This document shows, piece by piece, positions 37,298 through 45,823 of a stretch of 64,000 bases of DNA; the first letter of the stretch is position 1, and every line of letters starts with the position of its first letter. The notes beneath the pieces were generated by a model. That model saw only the letters and a list, made by a program, of their open reading frames with translations, ran no database searches and had not been told where the DNA came from. A program made the translations under genes and the position numbers. Origin of the DNA: Rhodohalobacter mucosus (GTDB lineage Bacteria; Bacteroidota; Rhodothermia; Balneolales; Balneolaceae); the NCBI RefSeq assembly GCF_003150675.1, contig NZ_QGGB01000008.1:300092-364091 (forward strand), given 5' to 3'.

Positions 37298-38674
37298 TTA
37301 TGCGGAAGTCAGTTTAACTTGACTCAACAAATTCATCAGGTCTGTTACGGAGTGGTTTTCAAAACTTCGGATTGTATCAATGATCTGTTCGCTGATTTCT
37401 TGTGTGATATAGGGACCGGAAAGCCTTTCAAATTTTTCAATGATCGTTTCCCAGCTCATAGGCCTTGTATGAAATCCCTCGTAATCTTTTTTTTCAATCA
37501 TATGGGACGTTCCGTCTTTTAGACGGACAGTCAGCTTCAGGGGCATTTCATCGGGGAATCTGTCACTGTACTCACGTCTGGGTGATACGGTTACCTTTTT
37601 CAGAAGTGACTGAATATCATCCCCCTCAATGCGTTCCTTTTTATATTGGTCAGGCATCACCTCTCCGTCGAGAAGTGCGGCGGAAACCATGTAGTGCAGG
37701 CTATGATCAGCCTCTTCTTTTTTTCTTACAATTGTTTTGTCGCCCTCTTCTCCACCCCCGATAATGTTGAAGGCCACATCAAAAATCTCAATCTCTATTT
37801 TGTCAACCTCCCGGGCTGTAAATTCGTGCTCACTCTGCAGATCCATCATGGCTTCGATGGATGACTGAGAGTGAATTTCGGCATTATATTTTTTAATGAT
37901 GGTGCGGGTAACACGCTCGAGGTCCTCATTTTGCCAATCGATACTGAACTCTCCCGCTATAGAATCTTTAAAGCCCTTATTTCCCTCAAAAACGGCCGGC
38001 GGACCGGTAATACCGTAGCTTGCAAGCAGTGCTGCGTGGGTACCGCCAAAAGCGGTATGAGGATAGGCAAGCCCTTTCCAGTTCGACAGGGCTCCGGTTC
38101 GTGTGACCCTCAGTGCATTTAATGCGGTGCCTGCGATGGATATAGCATGAGCAGTTTGATCTTCATTCAGTCCAAGTGCTTTTGAAACCCCTGCAGCCAC
38201 AGCGTATGAGCCCTGTGTGGTATGGTCGAAACCCTTATCGCGAACCGGGGCTTCATCAGACAAGCGGCACTGCACCTGGTAAGCTAAGGCAAGTGCAGTC
38301 AGAAAATCTCTACCGGATAGTGAGGTGGTTTCTCCTGCCGCCAGTATCGACCCGATATTATCGCTTGGATGACACGTTTCGCCTTTGGCAAGGTAGCTGT
38401 CGTTGAAATCGAGATACCGTACAAGCCCGCTGTTGTAAAGGGCAGCGCGGTCCGGGGTGGTTTTTCCGCCGCCAATAAGGGTGCTCATTTTGTTGCCGCC
38501 AAAATCTTCAACCATATTTCGAATCGCCCGAACCGGCGGCCCTTCAATGGCTCCAATTGCTGTTCCCAAAGAATCGAGCAAGCGGATTTTTAATTGATCA
38601 ACAGCTTTATCGGAAAGTTGATCGAAGGATGAGTTTTGGACGAAGGTTGCAAGGCCATGAACTTCCATAGTCAT
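37298..38674 (-). CDS. MmgE/PrpD-family dehydratase-like protein
   Basis: 458 aa. Family-typical blocks: LKIRLLDSLGTAIGAIEGPP, ALYNSGLVRYLDFNDSYLAK, GETCHPSDNIGSILAAGE, FDHTTQGSYAVAAGVSKALG, LSNWKGLAYPHTAFGGTHAA and EIHSQSSIEAMMDL. PrpD dehydrates 2-methylcitrate; other members isomerise related diacids, e.g. cis-aconitate decarboxylase. No prpB or prpC is nearby, so the substrate may differ. It is the first gene of a two-gene unit with the ComA-like protein. Confidence 0.92.
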   Translation of the reverse strand: MTMEVHGLATFVQNSSFDQLSDKAVDQLKIRLLDSLGTAIGAIEGPPVRAIRNMVEDFGGNKMSTLIGGGKTTPDRAALYNSGLVRYLDFNDSYLAKGETCHPSDNIGSILAAGETTSLSGRDFLTALALAYQVQCRLSDEAPVRDKGFDHTTQGSYAVAAGVSKALGLNEDQTAHAISIAGTALNALRVTRTGALSNWKGLAYPHTAFGGTHAALLASYGITGPPAVFEGNKGFKDSIAGEFSIDWQNEDLERVTRTIIKKYNAEIHSQSSIEAMMDLQSEHEFTAREVDKIEIEIFDVAFNIIGGGEEGDKTIVRKKEEADHSLHYMVSAALLDGEVMPDQYKKERIEGDDIQSLLKKVTVSPRREYSDRFPDEMPLKLTVRLKDGTSHMIEKKDYEGFHTRPMSWETIIEKFERLSGPYITQEISEQIIDTIRSFENHSVTDLMNLLSQVKLTSA

Positions 38675-39044
38675 TCTCCTGAGCCTCTTAGCTTGGAATT
38701 AAAGTACCGGTAATATCTGATTGTCCATCTCTTCTCTTGCTATCCATTGGTCCCTGTGCAGGCTGTAAACCATGCAAAACAGTTTGCATTCATAAAGTGA
38801 GGGGGAACGCAACAGACACTGCATGTAAACGATAATGCAGCTATACTATAAAAATAAGGTATTTAGAGGTTTTTCGATATGACATTCTTGCGTATTCCGG
38901 GTCATATGTTTAGGTATAGGTCTTGAAAGCAAAAGAGATAAGGTGTTGATAAAGCGGCTATCAAGGCCCCGTGCTTAAGGTGAACACTGGTTAATGTTAC
39001 TATGATATGGATGAACCTGGGTAATAGGGGAGTGTAGAGATGCA
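38675..39044. other. intergenic region, no gene seen
   Basis: 370 bp. It contains the PrpD upstream region and A/T-rich sequence around 38850-38870. A stretch near 38970-38995 (GGTGAACACTGGTTAATG) resembles the right end of the attC-like elements of the distal array, but no left half is recognisable. Confidence 0.4.
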
Positions 39045-39440
39045 TTACCTGAGAAGTAACCTAAGATCAATTTCATCGCATGCTTGATCCGTAACCTGCT
39101 TAAATCCAAGTTTGGTGTAAAAGACTTTTGTATGTGAATTCTTTTGATTGACGCAGGTAACCAATGCTTCGCATCCTGATTCACCTGCCCATTCTGCAAT
39201 CTTTTGAATCAGCGATGTTGCGATTCCTTTGCCCCGAAAATCCGGAGAAATCCACATTGCTGCCAGACGATCTTCGGGCTTGTCAGCCTGTTCATGCAGG
39301 CCAACAGCCATGCCTATCGGATTAGTATCTTCAGAAGCTAAGACTCCAATAGAGGGATTCCCCTCGGAGTTCTGCCGAATTTGCTCTTGCCACGCCAGAT
39401 TGAGTGTTTTTTTGGCCTCTGAGTATGTTTCAGTAAAAGC
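39045..39440 (-). pseudogene. 5'-truncated GNAT acetyltransferase
   Basis: The minus-strand frame is open from just after a TAA at 39443-39441: AFTETYSEAKKTLNLAWQEQ, then IGVLASEDTNPIGMAVGLHE, ISPDFRGKGIATSLIQKIAE (the acetyl-CoA motif A) and FYTKLGFKQV. The usual first ~20 codons of a GNAT ('RLEALxDSPEAF') are missing, and the frame joins the end of the neighbouring glycine-zipper gene through a single stop codon. Only an internal ATG at 39311 could start it (88 aa, lacking beta-strands 1-2). Probably dead, perhaps a deletion junction. Confidence 0.7.
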
Positions 39441-39605
39441 TTAATAATAAGACCTGGAAGCAAGCTTTTTCCGGATCCTGGGTCCCGCAAAAGCTCCTAC
39501 AGCAGCTCCGAGTACAAGGCCGAACGCAGCGCTCCCTACTACTGCTCCTAATATGATTCCCAGACCTGCACCAATCGCAATATTTTTAGTTTTTTGCTTT
39601 TTCAT
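39441..39605 (-). CDS. small glycine-zipper membrane protein
   Basis: 54 aa from ATG 39605-39603 (MKKQKTKNIAIGAGLGIILG). Two Gly/Ala-rich helices (IGAGLGIILGAVVGSAAFGL, VLGAAVGAFAGPRI) with GxxxG steps form a glycine-zipper hairpin, followed by a basic tail RKKLASRSYY. Such peptides insert into membranes; the role is unknown. An upstream Met (39641) would only add a short polar segment. It ends with the TAA that abuts the GNAT remnant. Confidence 0.6.
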   Translation of the reverse strand: MKKQKTKNIAIGAGLGIILGAVVGSAAFGLVLGAAVGAFAGPRIRKKLASRSYY

Positions 39606-39706
39606 ATAGTGTACTACGAACAGCTTCTGGCTTGGTTGCACTTAATGGGTCTATTAGGTGTTTTTCCAGAGTAACAGTCTGCAAATTGTGAGTGTGTGGT
39701 ACATAT

Positions 39707-40105
39707 CTACGATTTGTCCTTTTTGAATTGCCTCTTGACAATCGCAACTGCTGTCCATCCTAGAGCTGCAAGAACAAGAACTGCCAAACCCGTGGTAAAA
39801 CGCCAGAAGAAAAGGGAATCGGATGCATCCTGAACGAAATTAAGAGCAGCATTACCCGATAGATAAATACCCAATGGCAGCCATAGAATAGCTGCAACGA
39901 GAATAATCAAACCAATCCACCAAATGACGGAACCGGTACGGTTTTGGACCATCGGGATAGCGGAACCGGCTATCAGGGCTATTGCAGCCAGAAGAGTCCC
40001 AAGCGGGAGGCCGCCGGGCAGATCAATCAGCAGCAGACTCTCGATGCCGATAAGAAGAGGCAGAAGACAAATAGTAAAAATCAGAATCAGAAGACGTGTT
40101 TTCAG
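39707..40105 (-). CDS. four-helix membrane protein, probable CTG start coupled to upstream gene
   Basis: An ATG at 39952 gives only 81 aa with two helices. The frame stays open upstream and encodes two more good helices (LLILIFTICLLPLLIGI and LPLGTLLAAIALIAGSAIP), starting at a CTG (40105-40103). That CTG overlaps the TGA stop of the upstream gene as CTGA, and GAGG lies 5 nt before it. I therefore extend the gene to 132 aa. No ATG, GTG or TTG exists between the preceding in-frame stop and 39952. The family is unknown. The helix pattern suggests a simple membrane bundle. Confidence 0.55.
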   Translation of the reverse strand: MKTRLLILIFTICLLPLLIGIESLLLIDLPGGLPLGTLLAAIALIAGSAIPMVQNRTGSVIWWIGLIILVAAILWLPLGIYLSGNAALNFVQDASDSLFFWRFTTGLAVLVLAALGWTAVAIVKRQFKKDKS

Positions 40106-40461
40106 AATGAACCTCGTGCTTTATCTTTCAGTAACTCATCTCTTCTGAACTTCACCATCCGAATTATCAGGTCTCTGGGAAGGGGTTTGTCCGGCGATAA
40201 CTGAACGGACCCCTTACCCTGCTTGAAATCACTCAGTTCATCGGTAAACACTGCCATCGTGGTGGGAAAGGGGTAGAACTCGATAAAGTTTTTATACGCT
40301 GCCATCATAATCTGCTGATACTCATCAATATAATCCTGAAAAGCCATAACCGAATCAAACTGATCCAGTTCCGGGAACTCATCAATGGGCTTTTCTTCGA
40401 AATCCCGGGCATTGACTAAAGCAGCAAGAAATAAGAGGGGCAGTACAAACAGTTTTTTCAT
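40102..40461 (-). CDS. small exported protein, unknown function
   Basis: 119 aa. Signal peptide MKKLFVLPLLFLAALVNARD. The mature chain is acidic then basic: ELDQFDSVMAFQDYIDEYQQ, FIEFYPFPTTMAVFTDELSD and RDLIIRMVKFRRDELL. No family recognised. Its TGA overlaps the putative CTG start of the next gene, so the two appear to be coupled. It is probably periplasmic. Confidence 0.65.
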   Translation of the reverse strand: MKKLFVLPLLFLAALVNARDFEEKPIDEFPELDQFDSVMAFQDYIDEYQQIMMAAYKNFIEFYPFPTTMAVFTDELSDFKQGKGSVQLSPDKPLPRDLIIRMVKFRRDELLKDKARGSF

Positions 40462-40550
40462 AATAAATTATGTAACTGACTATATATCTAAGTTATCAAT
40501 GAATGAAATGTTTGTACGTGGGTTTGAGATGGAAGGGAATTCCTTAAGGT

Positions 40551-41078
40551 TCAGCTGCGTATTACCGTTGTATTTGCAAGCTTGTCATAAAGTGTTTGGT
40601 TCTTTGGACTGATTATAAGAGTAAGTAAGTAAATACCTGCAAGCACCCAAACTAGAATAAATCCCGTCAGTATTAATATTCCGGGTTCTCCGCTGTCAAA
40701 ATTCATTTGCCAAATGCAGGTATGAGCCATTTCCCAGGGGATGAATTTTAAGGCTGTCCGGCCCAGGGATCGAAATAAGCCCAACCTTTCACCATATTGG
40801 TGTACGACGCTGATTCCCTGCCAGCGCTTTCCCCAGGTTGCCCGGTGTAATGAGGATTCTGAAAGCGCAAAATAGAGGGTAACCGGCAGTGTGATCAAAG
40901 CAAACCCCGATAACTGAGCTATAAATGCATTTCCGAAAAGCGGCTGCAGCATTCCGGCATCAATGGACTAAAGAAGAAGGCTGACAGCGATCAGAAAAAC
41001 AATATACAGAGTGATGACAAGGTAATCGGCTGCAAATGCCTTGACCCGTATCCATAATCCTGCATAAGAATCAGACAA
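40551..41078 (-). pseudogene. RDD-family membrane protein interrupted by an in-frame TAG
   Basis: From a TTG at 41078 the frame reads SDSYAGLWIRVKAFAADYLV, then ITLYIVFLIAVSLLL, an amber TAG (40970-40968), then SIDAGMLQPLFGNAFIAQLS and FALITLPVTLYFALSESSLH with RATWGKRWQGISVV and QTLYDKLANTTVI. The first segment is the RDD-start ('YAG-x-W-x-R-x-x-A-x-x-x-D'), so the gene is one RDD protein split by a stop. Only the downstream 133 aa (ATG 40952) could be made as such, lacking helix 1 and its Arg/Asp. A sequencing error or read-through is possible. Confidence 0.7.
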
Positions 41079-41165
41079 TGTAAATAGTGATTTTAGATGA
41101 TAAGCCAATCGGCTGTGAAGACAAAAAATCCTGAAGGGTTACCAGCCAGCAGGGGAAACTTTTCT

Positions 41166-41561
41166 TTACACCATCTCAACAATCATCATGTTGTTTCCAC
41201 AGGTGTCATCGAAAATGGCCACTTTCGACGTACCCATATCCGTAGGCTTCATGCTGAATTCGACTCCATTTCCAGATAACCGCTCATACTCTTTCTGAAC
41301 ATCATCCACCCTGAATTGGGTATACGGCATGCCGGCTTCTTTTACGGCGTTCTGATAGACTTTTGCGGGTTCAAAATGGTTGGGAGCGGGTTCCAGAAGT
41401 AACTCAGGGCCATCAGGTTCTTCTGCGGATACGACGGTAAGCCATCGGTTTCCCTCACCCAGCGGAATATCCTGCTTTTTAACGAACCCCAGTTTCTCTG
41501 TATAAAATGTCAGCGCTCTTTCCTGATCCTGTACAGGTATTCCTACAACTTTAATTTTCAT
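41166..41561 (-). CDS. VOC-family (glyoxalase-like) protein
   Basis: 131 aa. Paired beta-alpha-beta-beta-beta units: KVVGIPVQDQERALTFYTEK, LGFVKKQDIPLGEGNRWLTV, FRVDDVQKEYERLSGNGVEF and GTSKVAIFDDTCGNNMMIVE. This is the PhnB/glyoxalase-like VOC pattern with metal-type ligand positions, e.g. the terminal Glu in MIVEMV. The reaction is unknown; members include extradiol dioxygenases and antibiotic-resistance proteins. A single gene. Confidence 0.85.
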   Translation of the reverse strand: MKIKVVGIPVQDQERALTFYTEKLGFVKKQDIPLGEGNRWLTVVSAEEPDGPELLLEPAPNHFEPAKVYQNAVKEAGMPYTQFRVDDVQKEYERLSGNGVEFSMKPTDMGTSKVAIFDDTCGNNMMIVEMV

Positions 41562-41754
41562 AGTATCGTTTTTTGTTACCGGGCTGTTTGGGTCATAAGC
41601 CTTGACACGCTTTTGAATAATTTAACCGATTAATCAAAAATGACAAGCTGGAAGTGAAACCAACCTTCTTACACATCGGGATGTTTCTGTTCTTGAAAAG
41701 TAGCATTGACAAATCGAAGAACTCATTTAACAGTCATATGCATGTGCTACCTGG

Positions 41755-42726
41755 CTATGTTTCAATATCCACGACGACCTTTCCTTTATGCCTGGCCTCT
41801 CCGAAATATTGAATCAATTCCGGGATTTCATCGAATGCATAGGGGCCCTCTATCACCGGTTTCAGTTGTCCCTTTTCCGCAAGCTCAGAAATCCGTTCCA
41901 GGCCCTGGTTGGGCTGAAGACCCAACACACTCAGCTTCTTGCCGGTAAAGAGTTTAATCAGCCAGCCGAGCAATGCGATTTGAAAAATTCTGTACATCAC
42001 CCCGCCAACCGTGACATAGGTCCCTCCTTTTTTGAGTGAGCGCGCGTATTTAAAAACGGATCGGTTCGACTTTGTATCGAGGATAAAGTCGTACTTTTCT
42101 CCGGTAGTCGTAAAGTCCGTTTTTTTATAATCCATCACATGATCATATCCCATCGATTTCATCAGTTCCAGTTTTTCCCCGCTGTCAACGCCGGTCATCG
42201 TTACTCCGTACGGTTTCAGAATTTGAACTCCCAGCGTACCCACACCACCTCCGGCTCCGTTGATCAGTACACGTTGTCCGGGTTTTACCTCTCCCTTTAT
42301 ATCAAGACTCTGTAAAACCAGAAGCCCTGCATGGGGCAGGGCAGAAGCTTCCAGGTGACTGATGTTTGCAGGCTTCTGGTACAAACTTTTTTCCGGAATG
42401 CATACGTATTCGGCAAATCCTCCGAAAACATTGTCCGACAAATCGCAGTAGACCTCGACGCCAACCGTAAATGAACTCACATTGTCATCCACCTCTTCGA
42501 CTGTTCCTGAAATCTCTATCCCGGGAATACGCACTTTTGGCTTCCACAGACCAAAAAACATCCGAATGATAAATGGGTTTCCCCTGACAATCCCCCAGTC
42601 CCAGTCATTAATAGCTGTAGAGTGAATTTTTACCAATACTTCACCGTCTTTAGGAACCGGTTTTGCTGCTTCTCCGATTTCAAGAGTTTTCGGAGGGCCG
42701 TATTCATTAAGGAGGATTGCTTTCAT
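41755..42726 (-). CDS. zinc-independent quinone-oxidoreductase-like dehydrogenase
   Basis: 323 aa from ATG 42726-42724 (MKAILLNEYGPPKTLEIGEA). The medium-chain reductase fold has GIEISGTVEEVDDNVSSFTV, GQRVLINGAGGGVGTLGVQI (NADPH-binding AxxGxxG-like) and ALPHAGLLVLQSL. No zinc-ligand cysteines, placing it in the quinone oxidoreductase/zeta-crystallin branch. It reduces an activated double bond or quinone with NADPH; substrate unknown. Confidence 0.88.
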   Translation of the reverse strand: MKAILLNEYGPPKTLEIGEAAKPVPKDGEVLVKIHSTAINDWDWGIVRGNPFIIRMFFGLWKPKVRIPGIEISGTVEEVDDNVSSFTVGVEVYCDLSDNVFGGFAEYVCIPEKSLYQKPANISHLEASALPHAGLLVLQSLDIKGEVKPGQRVLINGAGGGVGTLGVQILKPYGVTMTGVDSGEKLELMKSMGYDHVMDYKKTDFTTTGEKYDFILDTKSNRSVFKYARSLKKGGTYVTVGGVMYRIFQIALLGWLIKLFTGKKLSVLGLQPNQGLERISELAEKGQLKPVIEGPYAFDEIPELIQYFGEARHKGKVVVDIET

Positions 42727-42838
42727 GTGTTCAATATAACCAATAGGATGTTCTTGACAGGATTTAAACTCAAGCACATAAAGGGAGCGGGCAATGTATT
42801 TACTAAATTGGGCTATAAGTCAATTTTATAACGCAGGG

Positions 42839-43276
42839 TTAGTCAATATAACCTTCTAACCACGTATAGTCAGGATTGTGATTTCGAAGGTCTATGCCAT
42901 GATCTGCCTGCGCCTTCAGATTTAACAGCACGGATACCCAGCCCGCACGATTCTGATATTCGTCCGAAGGTGAAAGATGGGTCTCACGCATCTGAAGCAT
43001 GGTCTCTGTGGGCAGCTTCTTTATATCGAAGGTTACGATACTGTCATTAAAATATGTCAGTGAGAATCTATGGGGAGGAGTGGATTCCAGAATGCGACAA
43101 CGGAGAGTCTCAGCATTTGAGAAGTGAAATATAATTTCACTATCGTGTTGCTCAGTACGCTCAGCCCAAAATGCTTCTCTTCCCCTGTCAGTTGTCAAAA
43201 GGGTGAAAGCTCTTTCGGCAGGTGACCTTAGACAGATACGATAAACTATTTCTGAAGATTGTTTGTCCTTTTTCAT
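42839..43276 (-). CDS. SRPBCC-family (AHSA1-like) protein
   Basis: 145 aa. START/AHSA1 blocks: VYRICLRSPAERAFTLLTTD, RGREAFWAERTEQHD, HRFSLTYFNDSIVTFDI and MQMRETHL-like (LQMRETHLSP), then GWVSVLLNLKAQADHGIDLR. Helix-grip fold binding a hydrophobic ligand or chaperone client. Function unknown; single gene near the two-component system but divergent from it. Confidence 0.85.
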   Translation of the reverse strand: MKKDKQSSEIVYRICLRSPAERAFTLLTTDRGREAFWAERTEQHDSEIIFHFSNAETLRCRILESTPPHRFSLTYFNDSIVTFDIKKLPTETMLQMRETHLSPSDEYQNRAGWVSVLLNLKAQADHGIDLRNHNPDYTWLEGYID

Positions 43277-43520
43277 GAGAATGGAACTAAAGTACTGAAC
43301 CGGGAAGCCTCAACCAATGAAATCCATACACGTTCGTTTAATTGTTCACCGACAGTAGTATTCATGGAAATGAGGATCATGAAAATTGATAAGCCTCTGA
43401 CAGGTCATTAAAAATATCAGCTTCAGAAAAGCATTAAGTAACGTTTTGATCTGAAAGAGAACTCAATGTTATAAATTTATGATACAATTCGGGTTAGAAA
43501 ATCATATTTAATCCGAAAAA

Positions 43521-44246
43521 ATGGTCGCCACTACCAAAAAACCCATTTTGATCATTGAGGACGATAGGGATATTTCTGAACTGATCCGCATACACCTGTC
43601 CGATCTGAGTTATGATGTTGAACAATCCTATGATGGAAATGAGGCACTTGAATTAGCCCTGTCAAATCGCTATTCCATGCTTATTCTCGACATCATGCTG
43701 CCGGGAACAGATGGTTTTGACATCTGTAAGGAAGTCCGTAAGCATGACATGCAGCTGCCCATACTGATGCTGACCGCAAAGGCTGAAGAGATTGATAAGA
43801 TCATGGGGCTGGAATTCGGAGCTGATGATTATCTGACGAAACCATTTAGCATTCGTGAGCTTACTGCACGCGTTAAAGCGCTATTGCGCAGATCGGATAT
43901 CTCCGGAAAGAAGCACAGGGCTGACGAAAAATCTGTGATTACATTCGAAAACCTGAAGATCTTTCCGCATAAAAGATCAATTACAATCGAAGAAGAGATG
44001 ATTGAGTTGACAGCGAAAGAATTCGACCTACTCTATCTGTTTGCCTCAAACCCGGGCAGGGCATACAGCCGTGATAACCTGTTGGACTTGGTGTGGGGAT
44101 ATCAGTATGAGGGATACAGCCATACGGTGAATTCACATATAAATCGACTCAGGACCAAAATTGAAAAAGATCCGTCTGAACCGAAGTATATAAAAACGGT
44201 TTGGGGCTTGGGCTATCGATTTACGGAGCGAAGGGAGCTGTCATAA
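43521..44246 (+). CDS. OmpR-family response regulator
   Basis: 241 aa. Receiver domain (about 8-120): acidic pocket EDDRD, phospho-acceptor Asp in LILDIMLPGTDGFD, switch residues MLTAKAE and Lys in DDYLTKPFSIRE. Winged-helix DNA-binding domain (about 135-240): ELTAKEFDLLYLFASNPGRA, then SRDNLLDLVWGYQYEGYSHT and VNSHINRLRTKIE. It is transcribed just before its kinase partner with a TAATG overlap. Target genes are unknown. Confidence 0.95.
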   Translation: MVATTKKPILIIEDDRDISELIRIHLSDLSYDVEQSYDGNEALELALSNRYSMLILDIMLPGTDGFDICKEVRKHDMQLPILMLTAKAEEIDKIMGLEFGADDYLTKPFSIRELTARVKALLRRSDISGKKHRADEKSVITFENLKIFPHKRSITIEEEMIELTAKEFDLLYLFASNPGRAYSRDNLLDLVWGYQYEGYSHTVNSHINRLRTKIEKDPSEPKYIKTVWGLGYRFTERRELS

Positions 44247-45721
44247 TGAGATTTTTACGAGAAAGCTTTTACGCAAAGATTGCACTGGTATTTATGGCGC
44301 TGATGATACTGACTGGGATTCTGTTTCTATGGATCGGAATCCACTCGTCGATTGAGTTTCGGAATGAAACCTACCAAAAAGTAAACAGAGAGCTGGCAAG
44401 TGAAATGGCCAAGGAATTTCAGCCCTTTTTGTATGAAGAAATTCAGGCTGACAGCATCAGAAGCCGCATTCAGTACCTGAAGGGAATCAATCCGCAGGTT
44501 GATATCTATCTTTTGGGCGGAAATGGTATGATTAAAGATTACTACCCAAGCAGACTTTCTGCCGACACACTGAAGCGCAGGGTTATTGACCTAGAACCGC
44601 TCGATGAGTTTCTCAATGGCGCAAAGCTTCCTCTGTTAGGGCAAGACCCAACGTCTGAATCCGGAAAAAAGCCGTTCTCTGTTGCACCTATTCAGATTAT
44701 GGATGAAACGGGCTGCTATCTCTATGTGATTTTAGGCGGCGAAAACTATCAGGGTATCGCAGCCAGCATACAAAACAGCTACATTATGAATTCTATGTTC
44801 ATCGGGCTGGCACTTACAATGCTTCTCACTTTTATGGTTGGTTTAATAGCCTTTCGATGGCTCACATCCCGCATTCGCACAATGAGTGAAACTGTAGCAG
44901 CTTTTGAGCAGGGTCAACTGGATGAACGTATCCGGCCTGAGTCTGATGATGAAATAGGTCAGCTGGGGAACTCCTTTGATCAAATGGCGGATACCATTTT
45001 AGCTAACATGAAGGAGTTACGAAAAACTGACTCTCTTCGTCGCGAATTGGTCGCGAATATATCTCATGATTTACGGAGTCCGCTGGCGTCTATACAGGGC
45101 TATCTGGAAACTATTTATCAAAAGGATTCCACATTGAGTGCAAAAGATCGCAACACCTACTTTGAAACCATCCTGAGAAATACAACAAAGCTGAATAAAC
45201 TGGTGGCCGATCTGTTCGACTTATCCAGGCTGGATGCGCAAGACGTAGAACCCAAGCTTGAGCCTGTGTCAATGGCTGAACTCACCCAGGACCTGGTACT
45301 ACAATTCAAACCGATTGCCAAAAGCAATGGAATAACCCTGGTTGCGGAGTATGATGAGAAAGAGCCGGGAAAAGTGAAGGCAGATATTGGTTTGATGGAG
45401 AGGGCGATAACGAACCTGATCGACAATGCACTTAAAAATACACCCGAAGGCGGGAAAGTCACAGTGAGTACCCGTAAACAAGGCAGCTATGTTCAACTTA
45501 GTATATCAGATACAGGAAAAGGGATATCAAGGGAAAACCTGAATCGAATCTTCGATCGTTTTTACCAAACCGATACCAGTCGCTCAAAAGGTACGGGGGC
45601 CGGTTTGGGTCTCTCAATCGTTCAAAAAATCATTGAGATTCATGGATCAACACTGTCTGTTGACAGCATTGTTGACAAAGGCACTACCTTTTACTTCAGC
45701 CTTAAGCCACATCCCGGATGA
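44246..45721 (+). CDS. sensor histidine kinase
   Basis: 491 aa from ATG 44246 (MRFLRESFYAKIALVFMALM), overlapping the regulator stop by one base. Two membrane helices flank a periplasmic domain (about 35-175); then HAMP (ASRIR-type: LTSRIRTMSETVAAFEQGQL), DHp with the phosphorylated His in RRELVANISHDLRSPLASIQ, and ATPase boxes N (NLIDNALKNTPEGG), G1 (SDTGKGIS) and G2 (GTGAGLGLSIVQK). It phosphorylates the preceding regulator. The sensed signal is unknown. Confidence 0.95.
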   Translation: MRFLRESFYAKIALVFMALMILTGILFLWIGIHSSIEFRNETYQKVNRELASEMAKEFQPFLYEEIQADSIRSRIQYLKGINPQVDIYLLGGNGMIKDYYPSRLSADTLKRRVIDLEPLDEFLNGAKLPLLGQDPTSESGKKPFSVAPIQIMDETGCYLYVILGGENYQGIAASIQNSYIMNSMFIGLALTMLLTFMVGLIAFRWLTSRIRTMSETVAAFEQGQLDERIRPESDDEIGQLGNSFDQMADTILANMKELRKTDSLRRELVANISHDLRSPLASIQGYLETIYQKDSTLSAKDRNTYFETILRNTTKLNKLVADLFDLSRLDAQDVEPKLEPVSMAELTQDLVLQFKPIAKSNGITLVAEYDEKEPGKVKADIGLMERAITNLIDNALKNTPEGGKVTVSTRKQGSYVQLSISDTGKGISRENLNRIFDRFYQTDTSRSKGTGAGLGLSIVQKIIEIHGSTLSVDSIVDKGTTFYFSLKPHPG

Positions 45722-45823
45722 CTACCATTCTGATTGTTATACTCTTATGATACTTGGTTGATATCTCTGTAACTGTGACTCGATATAATGAGATCGTAAT
45801 CTTAAACCTAATACTACAATCTC

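Noticed and set aside
38970..38995. Sequence like the right end of an attC site near the PrpD gene
   Set aside because: No matching left arm within 150 bp and no cassette-like spacing.
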